A stretch of DNA of 64,000 nucleotides from positions 1 through 64,000 of the forward strand of contig JANYGW010000022.1 of NCBI GenBank assembly GCA_025359245.1, in the 5' to 3' direction. Within the stretch, counting starts at the first letter, position 1; the number at the start of each line of letters is the position of its first letter. The stretch comes from Massilia sp. (GTDB lineage Bacteria; Pseudomonadota; Gammaproteobacteria; Burkholderiales; Burkholderiaceae_D). The position numbers were made by a program, and so were the translations under genes. The notes under the pieces are model-generated. The model was not told the DNA's origin, made no database searches, and saw only the letters and a list, made by a program, of their open reading frames with translations. This document shows positions 22,483 to 30,773 of the stretch, piece after piece.

Positions 22483-23112
22483 CTAGCTGGCGTAACGCTG
22501 CGCCCCCGGCAGTTTTTGCAGCGCGGTCTTCTGCAGCTCCTTGTCATGCTGGTCGCAACGGGCCCTGAGCAGCGCCAGTTCCACCTTGTCCGCAGGGCTG
22601 AACGCATCGTTGAGCGTACGCTTGTACCAGGACTCGTCCAGCTGGGTCGCGCTGGTCTCGCGCATTTTGGCATCGATTTCCCTCTGCAGGCTGCTCGCGC
22701 ACTCGTACGGGTCGAGCGCCAGGCCGAAATGGCGCTCCATCAGCTGGCGCACCTGCACCGTCTGCGCGTCGACCATTTTTTTGTCCAGCACATAGGACGC
22801 GATGATCGCGGCGGCGGTGGCAAACATCAGCAAGGCGCTCAGCACATGAGCGCCACCGTCGTCGTTGGGCCGCATGAATTCGAAACCGGCAAAGACCAGC
22901 ACCACCGGCGCCCACACCCGTATGTAGCCGCACAGCACGGAGCGCCAGTTGATGCGGTTCAGTTCGAACGCCGCATCGGTCTTGGTATCGACGTAGAAGC
23001 TGGTCATCGGAAACAAGGGCAGATACCACAGATGGCCGAACATGGTTTTCACCGCGACATCGCCCACCTTGTTGACCGCGCCGTAGCTGCGTTTTCCCCA
23101 CACAAAAATCAT
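22483..23112 (-). CDS. Membrane protein of unknown function, two transmembrane helices
   Basis: A 209-residue protein starting at 23112 behind a GGAGACGAT ribosome site. The N-terminal segment (MIFVWGKRSYGAVNKVGD and WYLPLFPMTSFYV) resembles an uncharacterised group of short-domain membrane proteins. Two hydrophobic segments at about 58-78 and 88-108 are followed by a charged cytoplasmic-type helical region (about 110-209). No catalytic motif seen. It lies upstream of the cysteine-rich secreted gene on the same strand and is divergent from psiF across an AT-rich region of 249 bases. Confidence 0.75.
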   Translation of the reverse strand: MIFVWGKRSYGAVNKVGDVAVKTMFGHLWYLPLFPMTSFYVDTKTDAAFELNRINWRSVLCGYIRVWAPVVLVFAGFEFMRPNDDGGAHVLSALLMFATAAAIIASYVLDKKMVDAQTVQVRQLMERHFGLALDPYECASSLQREIDAKMRETSATQLDESWYKRTLNDAFSPADKVELALLRARCDQHDKELQKTALQKLPGAQRYAS

Positions 23113-23361
23113 ATCGTCTCCGTTATCGAATGGCCTTTTCGATGGCCGTAGCGGAGTATGAGCCGTATGCACAAATTGCTCAATAATTAATACTGCTTGA
23201 TTGATGTATATTGTTTATTTACAACATGTGAATAGGAAAATGCAGGCGCCGGCCCGAACTACCCTCTCGTCATAAATAACGCCGCGAAACCATGCACCTG
23301 AAGTATAGTAATTACGTTGCAACACCGACGCGTTTATTTTCTGACTCCAAAGGAACCTGAC

Positions 23362-23670
23362 ATGAAAAAATTGTTTGCCGCCATCGCCGTCCTCTCGTTC
23401 TGCAGCACCGTCTTCGCCGCCGCAGCGCCCGCCGCCCCCGGCAAGCAGCAAAGCAAGATGGTCACCTGTAACGCCGACGCCGGCGCCAAGAAGGGCGACG
23501 AGCGCAAAGCCTTCATGAAGACCTGTCTGAGCGCAGCCCCGGCCGCGCCGGCCAAGGAAATGGGCACCCAGCAAAACAAGATGAAAACCTGTAACGCCGA
23601 CGCCGCCGGCAAAAAGGGCGACGAGCGCAAGGCTTTCATGAAAACCTGCCTGAGCGCACCAAAGGCATAA
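23362..23670 (+). CDS. PsiF repeat family protein
   Basis: A 102-residue exported protein with a signal peptide (MKKLFAAIAVLSFCSTVFA) and two near-identical PsiF repeats of about 22 residues, each with the pattern TCNADA..KKGDERKAFMKTCLS. The two Cys of each repeat probably form a disulfide. PsiF is named for phosphate-starvation induction in E. coli, but its function is unknown. The start follows an AAAGGAACC ribosome site. Upstream, a single PhoB-like half site (CGTCATAAAT near 23268) is present, but no full box, so phosphate control is not established. Confidence 0.9.
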   Translation: MKKLFAAIAVLSFCSTVFAAAAPAAPGKQQSKMVTCNADAGAKKGDERKAFMKTCLSAAPAAPAKEMGTQQNKMKTCNADAAGKKGDERKAFMKTCLSAPKA

Positions 23671-23696
23671 GGCCTCCCCCAGCGTCGCGGCGCGCC

Positions 23697-24860
23697 ATGA
23701 CCGACCACATAGCCTCGCTGAAAAGCAGCAAACACAAGTTCTCGCTGAACTGGGGCTATCTGAACGCCATCACCAGTGGCATGTCGGCCATCGACCTCAG
23801 TTCGCTGGCGCTGCGCAACCTGCACGACGCGCGCCAGTTCGCGCGCGAATACGGCTTCGACCTGGACCAGCCGGCCACTGTGGCACGTATCCGGCGCGGC
23901 CATCGCGAGGCGGTCGCCTTCATCGCCGCCAATTTCCTGGCCGAGGGCGACGTCCATTTGATCCCGGCCGAAGTCCGGCTGGCCGACGATCCGCTGCAAC
24001 TGCTGGTGTACGCGTCGCAGCGCGCCGAACCGCCCGAGTCGCTGCGCATGTGGTCGTGCGCGGTGCTCAAGGTCATGCACGGCATTTTCTACATCGACAG
24101 CGACCTCAAGCTGCGCCACTTCAACACCATCCGCGAACAGGTGTTCGCCAGCCTCGACGAGGTGATCCACAAGGATGGCGACGAGTATTTCCTGACCGAC
24201 GGCGAAGTCTGCCTGCCGCTGCTGCACTACGACAAAAAGAGCCACAAGGGCCGCAACAGCATCCTGCTCAAGCTGCTGCAAAAGGCCGCCTACCTGGCCG
24301 CCGACATCTACGACCACCTGGGCGTGCGCCTGACCTTCGCCACCCGTTTCGAATGCCTGCTGGCGCTGCACACGCTGCAGCGCGCGCACGTGCTGTCGGT
24401 CACCAATGTCGAGCCGCAGCGCACCCGCAATACGCTGCTCGACCTGGACGCGGCCAAGCAGGTGTTCATCAAGTACCGCACCCTGCTCGACCGCAGCGGC
24501 CGCTATCCGGCCGAGCTGCTGCAGACCATGGATGCCGAGCTGATGGCGCTGTCGCAGCCGCAGACCCGCAGCGACAACCAGCACAGCGGAAGCGGCTTCA
24601 GCAGCCTGCAAGTGACGCTGCGCAAGATGATCCACCTGCACGGCGAAGAATCGGCGGCCGATCCCGAAGGGCGCGACGTCGATTTCTTCTTCGAATATGA
24701 GATCCAGCTGATGGACCGCGACAGCCACGAACGCAGCCTGAGCGGCCCGGCCAGCCACGAAGCCTACAAGCGGCGCCAGGTCGAAGCGGCCCGCATCCGC
24801 GTATTCGGCCGCGAACTGCTGGACTGGATCGCCAGCCAGCAAGCCGTCACGCCGGCTTGA
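23697..24860 (+). CDS. TIGR04552-like protein with a divergent RelA/SpoT-type nucleotidyltransferase domain
   Basis: A 387-residue cytoplasmic protein, probably of the uncharacterised TIGR04552/TIGR04562 group (recalled, not searched). Read by eye, residues 175-365 follow the block order of (p)ppGpp synthetases: KKSHKGRNSILLK (180-192, compare the RxKxxxS-I-x-K ATP loop), IYDHLGVRLTF (204-214, Asp206 at the metal-ligand position), FECLLALH (218-225), SGFSSLQVTL (299-308, compare GYQSLHT with Tyr to Phe and His to Gln), YEIQLMDRDSHE (334-345, Glu335 as in EVQIRT) and SHEAYKRR (353-360, compare AHWxYK). The metal-ligand Asp and catalytic Glu are kept; the guanine-stacking Tyr is changed. No HD hydrolase, TGS or ACT domain is present. 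It ends at the base before the convergent esterase stop. Confidence 0.7.
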   Translation: MTDHIASLKSSKHKFSLNWGYLNAITSGMSAIDLSSLALRNLHDARQFAREYGFDLDQPATVARIRRGHREAVAFIAANFLAEGDVHLIPAEVRLADDPLQLLVYASQRAEPPESLRMWSCAVLKVMHGIFYIDSDLKLRHFNTIREQVFASLDEVIHKDGDEYFLTDGEVCLPLLHYDKKSHKGRNSILLKLLQKAAYLAADIYDHLGVRLTFATRFECLLALHTLQRAHVLSVTNVEPQRTRNTLLDLDAAKQVFIKYRTLLDRSGRYPAELLQTMDAELMALSQPQTRSDNQHSGSGFSSLQVTLRKMIHLHGEESAADPEGRDVDFFFEYEIQLMDRDSHERSLSGPASHEAYKRRQVEAARIRVFGRELLDWIASQQAVTPA

Positions 24861-25748
24861 TCAGCGCGGGCCTGGCAGCAGGCTGCGGATGAACTGGTCG
24901 ACCGCCTGCGTGTAGGCGCCCTCCTGTCCGAGCGACTGGTTGATTTCCATGTGCGACAAATCCTGCGCCGAGACCTGGACCCGGGTGCCGAACCCGCCGG
25001 CCTTGGCCGCATAACGCCTGGCCTGTTCGCACGAATCGCTGCGCTGCGACGAACACACCGCCAGCAGCGGCTGGCCGGCCTGGGCCAGCTGGGCATAGGG
25101 CGAAATCGCGCGCCAGTACGCCAGATCCTTGCCGAACGCGTCGTCGTACAAGCGCATGTGACGGCCTTGCATGATCTGCTCGATGTCGAGCGCCGCGCTG
25201 TCGAGCGCGACCGTGCCCAGCCAGCGCAGCGGCCCGGCCAGTGCCGGCGACGACGACAGCAGCGCCACCAGGTGGGCGCCGGCCGAATGCCCCATCAGGA
25301 TGAATTGCGCGCGGTCGCCGCCCCAGCCGGCCGCTTTCGCCTGCGCCTCGGCAATGGCGCTGGCCACGTCGCGCGCCTGCGTCAGCGGATCGGCGTCGGG
25401 CAGCATCCGGTAGTTGGCGGAAACGAGGATGTAGCCGCGCGCGCACCAGTAAGCGACCTTGTTCCCGGCCACGCGGTCGGCGCCCTTGTCGCCTGTCTTC
25501 CAGGCCCCGCCATGGACCATGAAGATCACCGGCGCCTTGGCCGCCGCCTTTGGGATATACACGTCGAAAGTCTGGCGCGGGTCGCTGCCGTAGCTCACAT
25601 CGCGCACCAGCGTCACGCCGGCCGGCAACTGGTCGCCGCCCGTCCTGGCGGCATGGCGCGTCGCGAAGAAGTCGCGCAGCGGACCGGCGCTGGCGCTGCT
25701 AGTGAGCGCGGCGAGCAGCGCCAGCGAAGCGAGGCGGCGGAAATGCAT
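24861..25748 (-). CDS. Secreted alpha/beta hydrolase (esterase/lipase type)
   Basis: A 295-residue exported enzyme with a signal peptide (MHFRRLASLALLAALTSSASA). It has the oxyanion-hole motif HGGAW (79-83), nucleophile elbow GHSAG (Ser155) and a late SHMEI histidine, giving a hormone-sensitive-lipase/carboxylesterase-like layout (BD-FAE-type). It probably hydrolyses short ester substrates in the periplasm. It lies just downstream of a broken S9 peptidase gene on the same strand. Its stop codon abuts the stop of the convergent RelA/SpoT-like gene with no base between. Confidence 0.88.
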   Translation of the reverse strand: MHFRRLASLALLAALTSSASAGPLRDFFATRHAARTGGDQLPAGVTLVRDVSYGSDPRQTFDVYIPKAAAKAPVIFMVHGGAWKTGDKGADRVAGNKVAYWCARGYILVSANYRMLPDADPLTQARDVASAIAEAQAKAAGWGGDRAQFILMGHSAGAHLVALLSSSPALAGPLRWLGTVALDSAALDIEQIMQGRHMRLYDDAFGKDLAYWRAISPYAQLAQAGQPLLAVCSSQRSDSCEQARRYAAKAGGFGTRVQVSAQDLSHMEINQSLGQEGAYTQAVDQFIRSLLPGPR

Positions 25749-25779
25749 TGAAGGCTCCTGTCAGTTGCACTATCGTAGC

Positions 25780-27743
25780 TTAGGGTTGCGCCTTGCCGAT
25801 CTGGCGCTCGAGGAATTGTTCGATGCGGGTCCACAGTTCGGCGCGGTTTTTGTCGAGCGGGGCCTGCCCATTTTCGTCGAACATGATCAACTCCGCGTCC
25901 GGGTTGCCTGCCTTGATCGCCTGGTACAGCTGGCGTCCGTTCTTGCCCGGCACCTCGACATCCTTGTCGCCATACGCCAGCAGCACCGGATGGGTGATGC
26001 GCGCCGCGTTGCGCAGCGGCGACGTCGCCTTGAACTGCTCCATATCCCGCACCGGATCGCCGACCAGTGTTTGCATGTCGTCGCCATAGACCGAGGCCGG
26101 CAACTGGTCCCAGCGCTGCCTGAACATCAGATTGATGTCGGTGATACCGCCCATGCTGATCCCGCAACGAAATAGCTGAGGATCCTTGACCAGTCCCATC
26201 ATCGCCGCGTAGCCGCCGTACATGGCGCCAACGATGCAGATGCGTTTGGGGTCGGCGATACCTTGTGCGATCGCCCATGTGGCGCTATCGGCCAGGTCAT
26301 CCTGCATGGCCAGGCCCCATTGGCGCACGCCAGCCTGGAAGTGGGCGGCGCCGAATCCGCGCGCGCCGCGCGTTTCGGGCTGGACCACCGCGTAGCCGCG
26401 CGATACGAGGAACTGCACCGTCGGGTCGAACGACCAGGCCCCGTTGCGGCGCCACGGCCAGGACGCGGCCAGCACGATGGTCGGCAGGTTCTTCTTCAGG
26501 GCTAAGTGCGGCAGCGTCACCGTCACAGGAATGCTCATGCCGTCGCGCGCCTTGTAGCGCACCATCTCGGCCGGCATCGCCATCTGGTCCGCCGCAATGC
26601 CAGGCAAGGCCGTGCCCAGCCGGGTCACTTGTTTGGTTTCGCGATTGAATATCAGCGTGTCGCCAGGATGCACCGGCGAGTAAGCATAGACCAGCACGAA
26701 CGGGTTTCCGAACGTGATCCGCGCGCGATCCGGTTGACCGTGGCCGGCAGCACAACATCAATTTCCGCCTGCAGCGCTTTCATGTCGGGATCGAACCAGA
26801 CGGTGCTTTCGGCGTCGGTATAGACGCGAAAGCCAAGCAGGTGCTTGCCCTCGCTGATCGCGCTGCCGTCGATATCGAAGTCGGGCGAGTTGATCAGCGC
26901 CGGTTCCTCCAGCGCGCCACGTTCAACGTTATAACGGAACAGGCTACTGCGGTCGCTGCCGTTACGCGACTGCACGTACAAGGTCTTGTCTATGAATGCG
27001 CGCGGCTGCAGGCTGGCTGCGGACGCTGGCGCGAACGAGCCCACTTTGCGCCAGCTGCCCTCCGGGTCGAGCCAGCGCATGGTGCGCAACTCGCTATTGC
27101 CGCCGACGGTCAGGCGCAAGGTGCCGCTGTCGTCGAGCACCCAGCCGACGGTGCCGTGCGGCGCATGGGGCTCCGTTTGCTCGCCGGTGCGCGTATTGAT
27201 CATCCCAAGTGCACTGTCGGCGCGGTTCTTGACCAGCACAGGCATGCTGTCTCCGGTCCTCGGCCAGTTTCCCTGGATCCCTTCCGGGGCGAAACCGGGG
27301 CCTTGCAAACTTGCTTCGGCCATGAACGAACGCTGATTGACCAACGCCGGCGCGAGCCCCTTCGAATCCTTGCCATCGAGGTCGATCGCATACAGCCCCG
27401 AGGTACTTTTCTCGATATTCGGATCAATATTAATGACCGTAAAACCGATGCGCTTGTCGTTCAGCCAGAACAGTGTTCCGACGTCGCCATTTCTGTAGCG
27501 GGCCAGGATTTTTGGCGTCATGGTGGCCAGGTCGAACAACACCAGCGACCTGCGAACACCGGTGTAACTGGCGCGCGCGATCACGTAACGGCCGTTCGGC
27601 GAGATTTCCGCAGCGCTCATCTGGATGTTCTGAAAAAACGCCTCGGGCGCGGGCTTGACCACGGGCGCCTCGGCGCCGGCAGGCAGCGCCAGGCAGCTAA
27701 ACAAGGCGAAGGCCATCAGGCCCTTGATGGAACCACGATGCAT
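25780..27743 (-). pseudogene. S9 (prolyl oligopeptidase) family peptidase, frameshifted and catalytically degenerate
   Basis: The N-terminal part (signal peptide MHRGSIKGLMAFALFSCLAL and a beta-propeller) reads in one frame and ends in nonsense after VNRIARG. The hydrolase domain continues in another frame from about ITFGNPFVLVYAYSP. The switch lies in the GCGCGCGG tract near 26718-26730 and fits loss of one base. The hydrolase domain also lacks key residues: the nucleophile motif reads GAMYGG, with Met (codon 26223-26221) where Ser is expected, and the usual EGHG histidine region reads DENGQ. The Asp motif YGDKDVEVP is kept. A dead enzyme is thus likely even without the frameshift. A GTG at 27782 is an alternative start. 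Confidence 0.8.
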
Positions 27744-27846
27744 GCCTGATTTTCCGATTGGTTGGATAGTTTTATTTGTCACGATACGTTCAATAAACGT
27801 GCGACCTTGCAGAATTCACGGCGCCATTTAAGCGCACAAAAATGAA

Positions 27847-27882
27847 CCAACGTCATCCTCGCGCACGCGGGGATGGCGTTGG
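27847..27882 (-). terminator. Large intergenic hairpin after M20 gene, probable terminator or dispersed palindrome
   Basis: A 17-bp stem with two mismatches (CCAACGTCATCCTCGCG against CGCGGGGATGGCGTTGG) lies 13 bases past the stop of the M20 gene. On the minus strand it is followed by TTCATTTTTG, a weak U-rich tract. The arm core resembles the palindrome inside the 47.1 kb element, so it may be a dispersed repeat serving as a terminator. Confidence 0.6.
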
Positions 27883-27894
27883 TTAGGCAGAGCC

Positions 27895-29211
27895 TTACTT
27901 CTTCATCAGTTCGAGCAGCGCCACCACCGTGGTCTCCACGCCGGTCTTGATCGAGATGTCCGGCACCGCCTTGAACAGCGGGCTGTGGTTCATCGCGGTC
28001 GGGGGCCCGCCCTTGGCTGCCGCTTCCAGTTCGGCCGCCGGGGTGCCGCCCAGCGTGAAGTACACGCTCGGCACATACGGCTCGCGCGTGAAGTAGCCAA
28101 AGTCCTCGGCCACCATGCTGGCGCGCTTGTATTTCTGATCCATGATGCCCGGCCCGAGCTTGTCGATCCAGGCCGCCTTCAGGCGCGCACTGAGTTTCTG
28201 GTCATTGATCACCGGCAGCGATGGATCGTCCGTCATCTTCACTTCGGGCAGCAGGTTTTCCGGCATGCCCGCCGCGCGCGCCGTGTTCAGCGTCACCCGC
28301 TTGATGGCCGTGAGCAGCAAGTTGCGCGTTTCTTCGTTTTCCGAGCGCACCGTCAGTTCCAGCTTGGCGTTATCGGAAATGATGTTCGGCTTGGTGCCCG
28401 CATGGAAGGAGCCGACCGTGATCAAGCCCGGTTCGCGCGGTGCCAGTTCGCGCGAAATGATGGTCTGCAGCGCCATCACGATCTGCGCGCCGAGCACCAC
28501 CGGATCCTTGCCGGTCTGTGGCGAGGCGCCGTGCGTGCCGATGCCGGGGATGTTGATTTCCAGCGTATCGACGCCGGAATACGGCGACTCGCTGACGTTG
28601 ATCTTGCCGCTCTCCAGGCCGCCCAGCACGTGCATCGACAGCGCATAATCGGGCTTGCCGAAGCGTTTCCAGATATTGTCCCTCATCATGTCGCGCGCGC
28701 CGCCTACCCTTTCCTCGGCCGGCTGCCCGACCAGCATCAGCGTACCCTTCCAGCGCGCCTTGAGCGCCACCATCTGGTGCGCCGTGCCGACCAGGCTGGC
28801 CATGTGGATATCGTGGCCGCAGCTGTGCGCGACCGGCACGTCGCGCCCGCTCATGTCCTTCTGGACCACGGTCGACGCGTACGGCAGGCCCGATTTCTCC
28901 AGCACCGGCAGGCCATCCATCTCGGAGCGCATCATCACCAGCGGGCCGGCGCCGTTCTTCAGGATCGCCACCACGCCGGTCTTGCCCACGCCTTCGGTGA
29001 CCTCGAAACCGGCCTCGCGCAGCTCCTTGGCCAGGCGCGCCGCCGTTTTCACTTCCATGAACGACAGCTCGGGATTGCGGTGCAGGTGTTCGAACAGCGG
29101 CAGCAGCTTGGCGTCGTAGTCGCGTGCGATGGCGGCGGTCAGTGCGGGATCGGCCGCGCTGGCGATGGCGGTGGGCAAGGCAAGCAAGGTGAACAGCATC
29201 GAACGGCGCAT
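27895..29211 (-). CDS. Secreted M20 family amidohydrolase (hippurate hydrolase-like)
   Basis: A 438-residue metalloenzyme with a signal peptide (MRRSMLFTLLALPTAIASAA). Dinuclear metal residues are seen in HSCGHDIH (129-136), PAEE (164-167, general-base Glu) and a late MNHSPLF; the dimerisation domain has IPGIGTHGASPQTG. This is the pattern of N-acyl-amino-acid amidohydrolases (hippurate, IAA-amino-acid hydrolases). The signal peptide implies action on peptides or acylated amino acids in the periplasm. It is divergent from the ammonium transporter gene, so released amino nitrogen could feed the same theme, but only by inference. Confidence 0.92.
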   Translation of the reverse strand: MRRSMLFTLLALPTAIASAADPALTAAIARDYDAKLLPLFEHLHRNPELSFMEVKTAARLAKELREAGFEVTEGVGKTGVVAILKNGAGPLVMMRSEMDGLPVLEKSGLPYASTVVQKDMSGRDVPVAHSCGHDIHMASLVGTAHQMVALKARWKGTLMLVGQPAEERVGGARDMMRDNIWKRFGKPDYALSMHVLGGLESGKINVSESPYSGVDTLEINIPGIGTHGASPQTGKDPVVLGAQIVMALQTIISRELAPREPGLITVGSFHAGTKPNIISDNAKLELTVRSENEETRNLLLTAIKRVTLNTARAAGMPENLLPEVKMTDDPSLPVINDQKLSARLKAAWIDKLGPGIMDQKYKRASMVAEDFGYFTREPYVPSVYFTLGGTPAAELEAAAKGGPPTAMNHSPLFKAVPDISIKTGVETTVVALLELMKK

Positions 29212-29304
29212 GGCATACCTTTAGTCGGAGAATTGAGCTTGCCAAGCTAACATTTCCGCTAGAAAAGTCAAATACTTTCACAGAACGCAAGTATGACGCA
29301 GATG

Positions 29305-29339
29305 GGCGCACCAAAATGAGCGCTTCAATTTGGTGCGCC
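29305..29339 (+). promoter_or_regulatory. Inverted repeat with NtrC-like half sites upstream of amt
   Basis: GGCGCACCAAA and TTTGGTGCGCC form a perfect 11-bp inverted repeat with a 13-base spacer, centred about 113 bases before the predicted start of transcription. Each arm holds GCACC/GGTGC, the half site of NtrC enhancers (TGCACC-N5-GGTGCA). The distance suits a sigma-54 enhancer. The wide spacer is not the textbook single site and could be two sites back to back. Confidence 0.6.
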
Positions 29340-29396
29340 GGATGGCTTACGCAGACTCGACAACAGAATAAATAATAAAAATCAATGACTTAGCAT

Positions 29397-29424
29397 TGCG
29401 CACCAAAATGGTATGGTTATTGCT
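29397..29424 (+). promoter_or_regulatory. Sigma-54 promoter of the ammonium transporter gene, with overlapping NtrC-like site
   Basis: TGGTATG-GTTA-TTGCT at 29409-29424 matches the -24/-12 sigma-54 consensus TGGCACG-N4-TTGCW, with GG and GC exactly ten bases apart. Transcription would start near 29435, about 34 bases before the amt ATG. A further copy of GCGCACCAAAATGG (29398-29411) overlaps the -24 element and could be a low-affinity site that limits over-activation. Confidence 0.75.
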
Positions 29425-29468
29425 TCATTTTGGACATCAACACTTATGCACCTTTTTTGGGAATCCAC

Positions 29469-30671
29469 ATGAATGTCATCCATAGCGGCGCCGACGCGCT
29501 GTTCATCCTGCTCGGCGCGATCATGATCCTGGCCATGCACGCCGGCTTCGCTTTCCTGGAGCTGGGCACGGTCAGGAAGAAAAACCAGGTCAACGCCCTG
29601 GTCAAGATCCTGGCCGACTTTGCCGTGTCCACCATCGCCTATTTCTTTGTCGGCTACGGCGTCGCCTACGGCATCGATTTCTTCTCGGGCGCCGAGGTGC
29701 TGGCCCAGAAGAACGGCTATGAACTGGTCAAATTCTTCTTCCTGCTCACCTTCGCCGCCGCGATCCCGGCCATCATCTCGGGCGGCATCGCCGAACGCGC
29801 CAAGTTCTATCCGCAGCTGATCGCCACCGCACTGCTGGTGGCGCTGGTCTACCCGCTGTTCGAAGGGATCGCGTGGAACCATCGCTTCGGTTTCCAGGCC
29901 TGGCTGCTGCGCGCGTTCGGCGCCGAGTTCCACGACTTCGCCGGTTCGGTGGTGGTGCACGCGGTCGGCGGCTGGGTCGCCCTGCCGGCCGTGCTGCTGC
30001 TGGGCGCGCGGCGCGGACGCTATGGCCGCAACGGCGCCATCTCGGCCCACCCGCCGTCGTCGATTCCCTTCCTGGCGCTGGGCGCATGGATCCTGACGGT
30101 GGGCTGGTTCGGCTTCAACGTGATGAGCGCCCAGACGCTCGACAAGATGAACGGGCTGGTGGCGGTCAATTCGCTGATGGCGATGGTGGGCGGCACGCTG
30201 GCCGCGCTGGTGTTTGGCAAGAACGATCCAGGCTTCGCCTACAACGGCCCGCTGGCCGGCCTGGTGGCCGTGTGCGCCGGCTCGGACCTGATGCATCCGC
30301 TGGGCGCGCTGGCCACCGGCGCCATCGCCGGCGGCATTTTTGTCGGCATGTTCACGCTGACCCAGAACCGCTGGAAGATCGACGATGTGTTGGGCGTGTG
30401 GCCGCTGCATGGCCTATGCGGCACCTGGGGCGGCATCGCGGCCGGCCTGTTCGGACTCAAGGCGCTGGGCGGCATCGGCGGCGTATCGCTCGCGTCGCAG
30501 CTGCTCGGCACCCTGCTCGGGATCGGCATCGCGCTGGCCGGCGGCTACCTGGTGTATGGCGTCCTGAAACTGGCGATGGGGCTGCGCCTCGACCCGGAAC
30601 AGGAATTCCAGGGCGCCGACCTGGCGATCCACCATATTTCCTCCACGCCGGAGCGCGAATCGAGCTGGTAG
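29469..30671 (+). CDS. amt: Ammonium transporter (Amt family)
   Basis: A 400-residue inner-membrane channel with eleven predicted helices. Conserved Amt features are visible: GIAERAKF, FEGIAWNHRFGF, HDFAGSVVVHAVGGW (with the structural Asp and first pore His) and WPLHGLCGTWGG (second pore His). It conducts NH3/NH4+ inward under nitrogen limitation. The ATG at 29469 (ribosome site GGGAA) is preferred over an upstream TTG at 29430, which would lie at or before the predicted transcription start. No glnK is adjacent, which is unusual since the two are often linked. The sigma-54 promoter and NtrC-like sites upstream support nitrogen control. Confidence 0.93.
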   Translation: MNVIHSGADALFILLGAIMILAMHAGFAFLELGTVRKKNQVNALVKILADFAVSTIAYFFVGYGVAYGIDFFSGAEVLAQKNGYELVKFFFLLTFAAAIPAIISGGIAERAKFYPQLIATALLVALVYPLFEGIAWNHRFGFQAWLLRAFGAEFHDFAGSVVVHAVGGWVALPAVLLLGARRGRYGRNGAISAHPPSSIPFLALGAWILTVGWFGFNVMSAQTLDKMNGLVAVNSLMAMVGGTLAALVFGKNDPGFAYNGPLAGLVAVCAGSDLMHPLGALATGAIAGGIFVGMFTLTQNRWKIDDVLGVWPLHGLCGTWGGIAAGLFGLKALGGIGGVSLASQLLGTLLGIGIALAGGYLVYGVLKLAMGLRLDPEQEFQGADLAIHHISSTPERESSW

Positions 30672-30773
30672 CGCCGCCCGCCCGGCATATTGACAAAGAA
30701 TTACGCCCCGTCTCGACGACGCGCGATACAATCCGCCCTGAAAACTGTTCAAAAAAGACCATAAAGGGGTGGC

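Noticed and set aside
23113-23361. PhoB box upstream of psiF
   Set aside because: Only one half-like CGTCATAAAT is seen; a full tandem box is not present, so no regulatory feature is called.
29382-30410. A 342-codon open frame on the minus strand
   Set aside because: Antisense to the ammonium transporter, which has all conserved pore residues.
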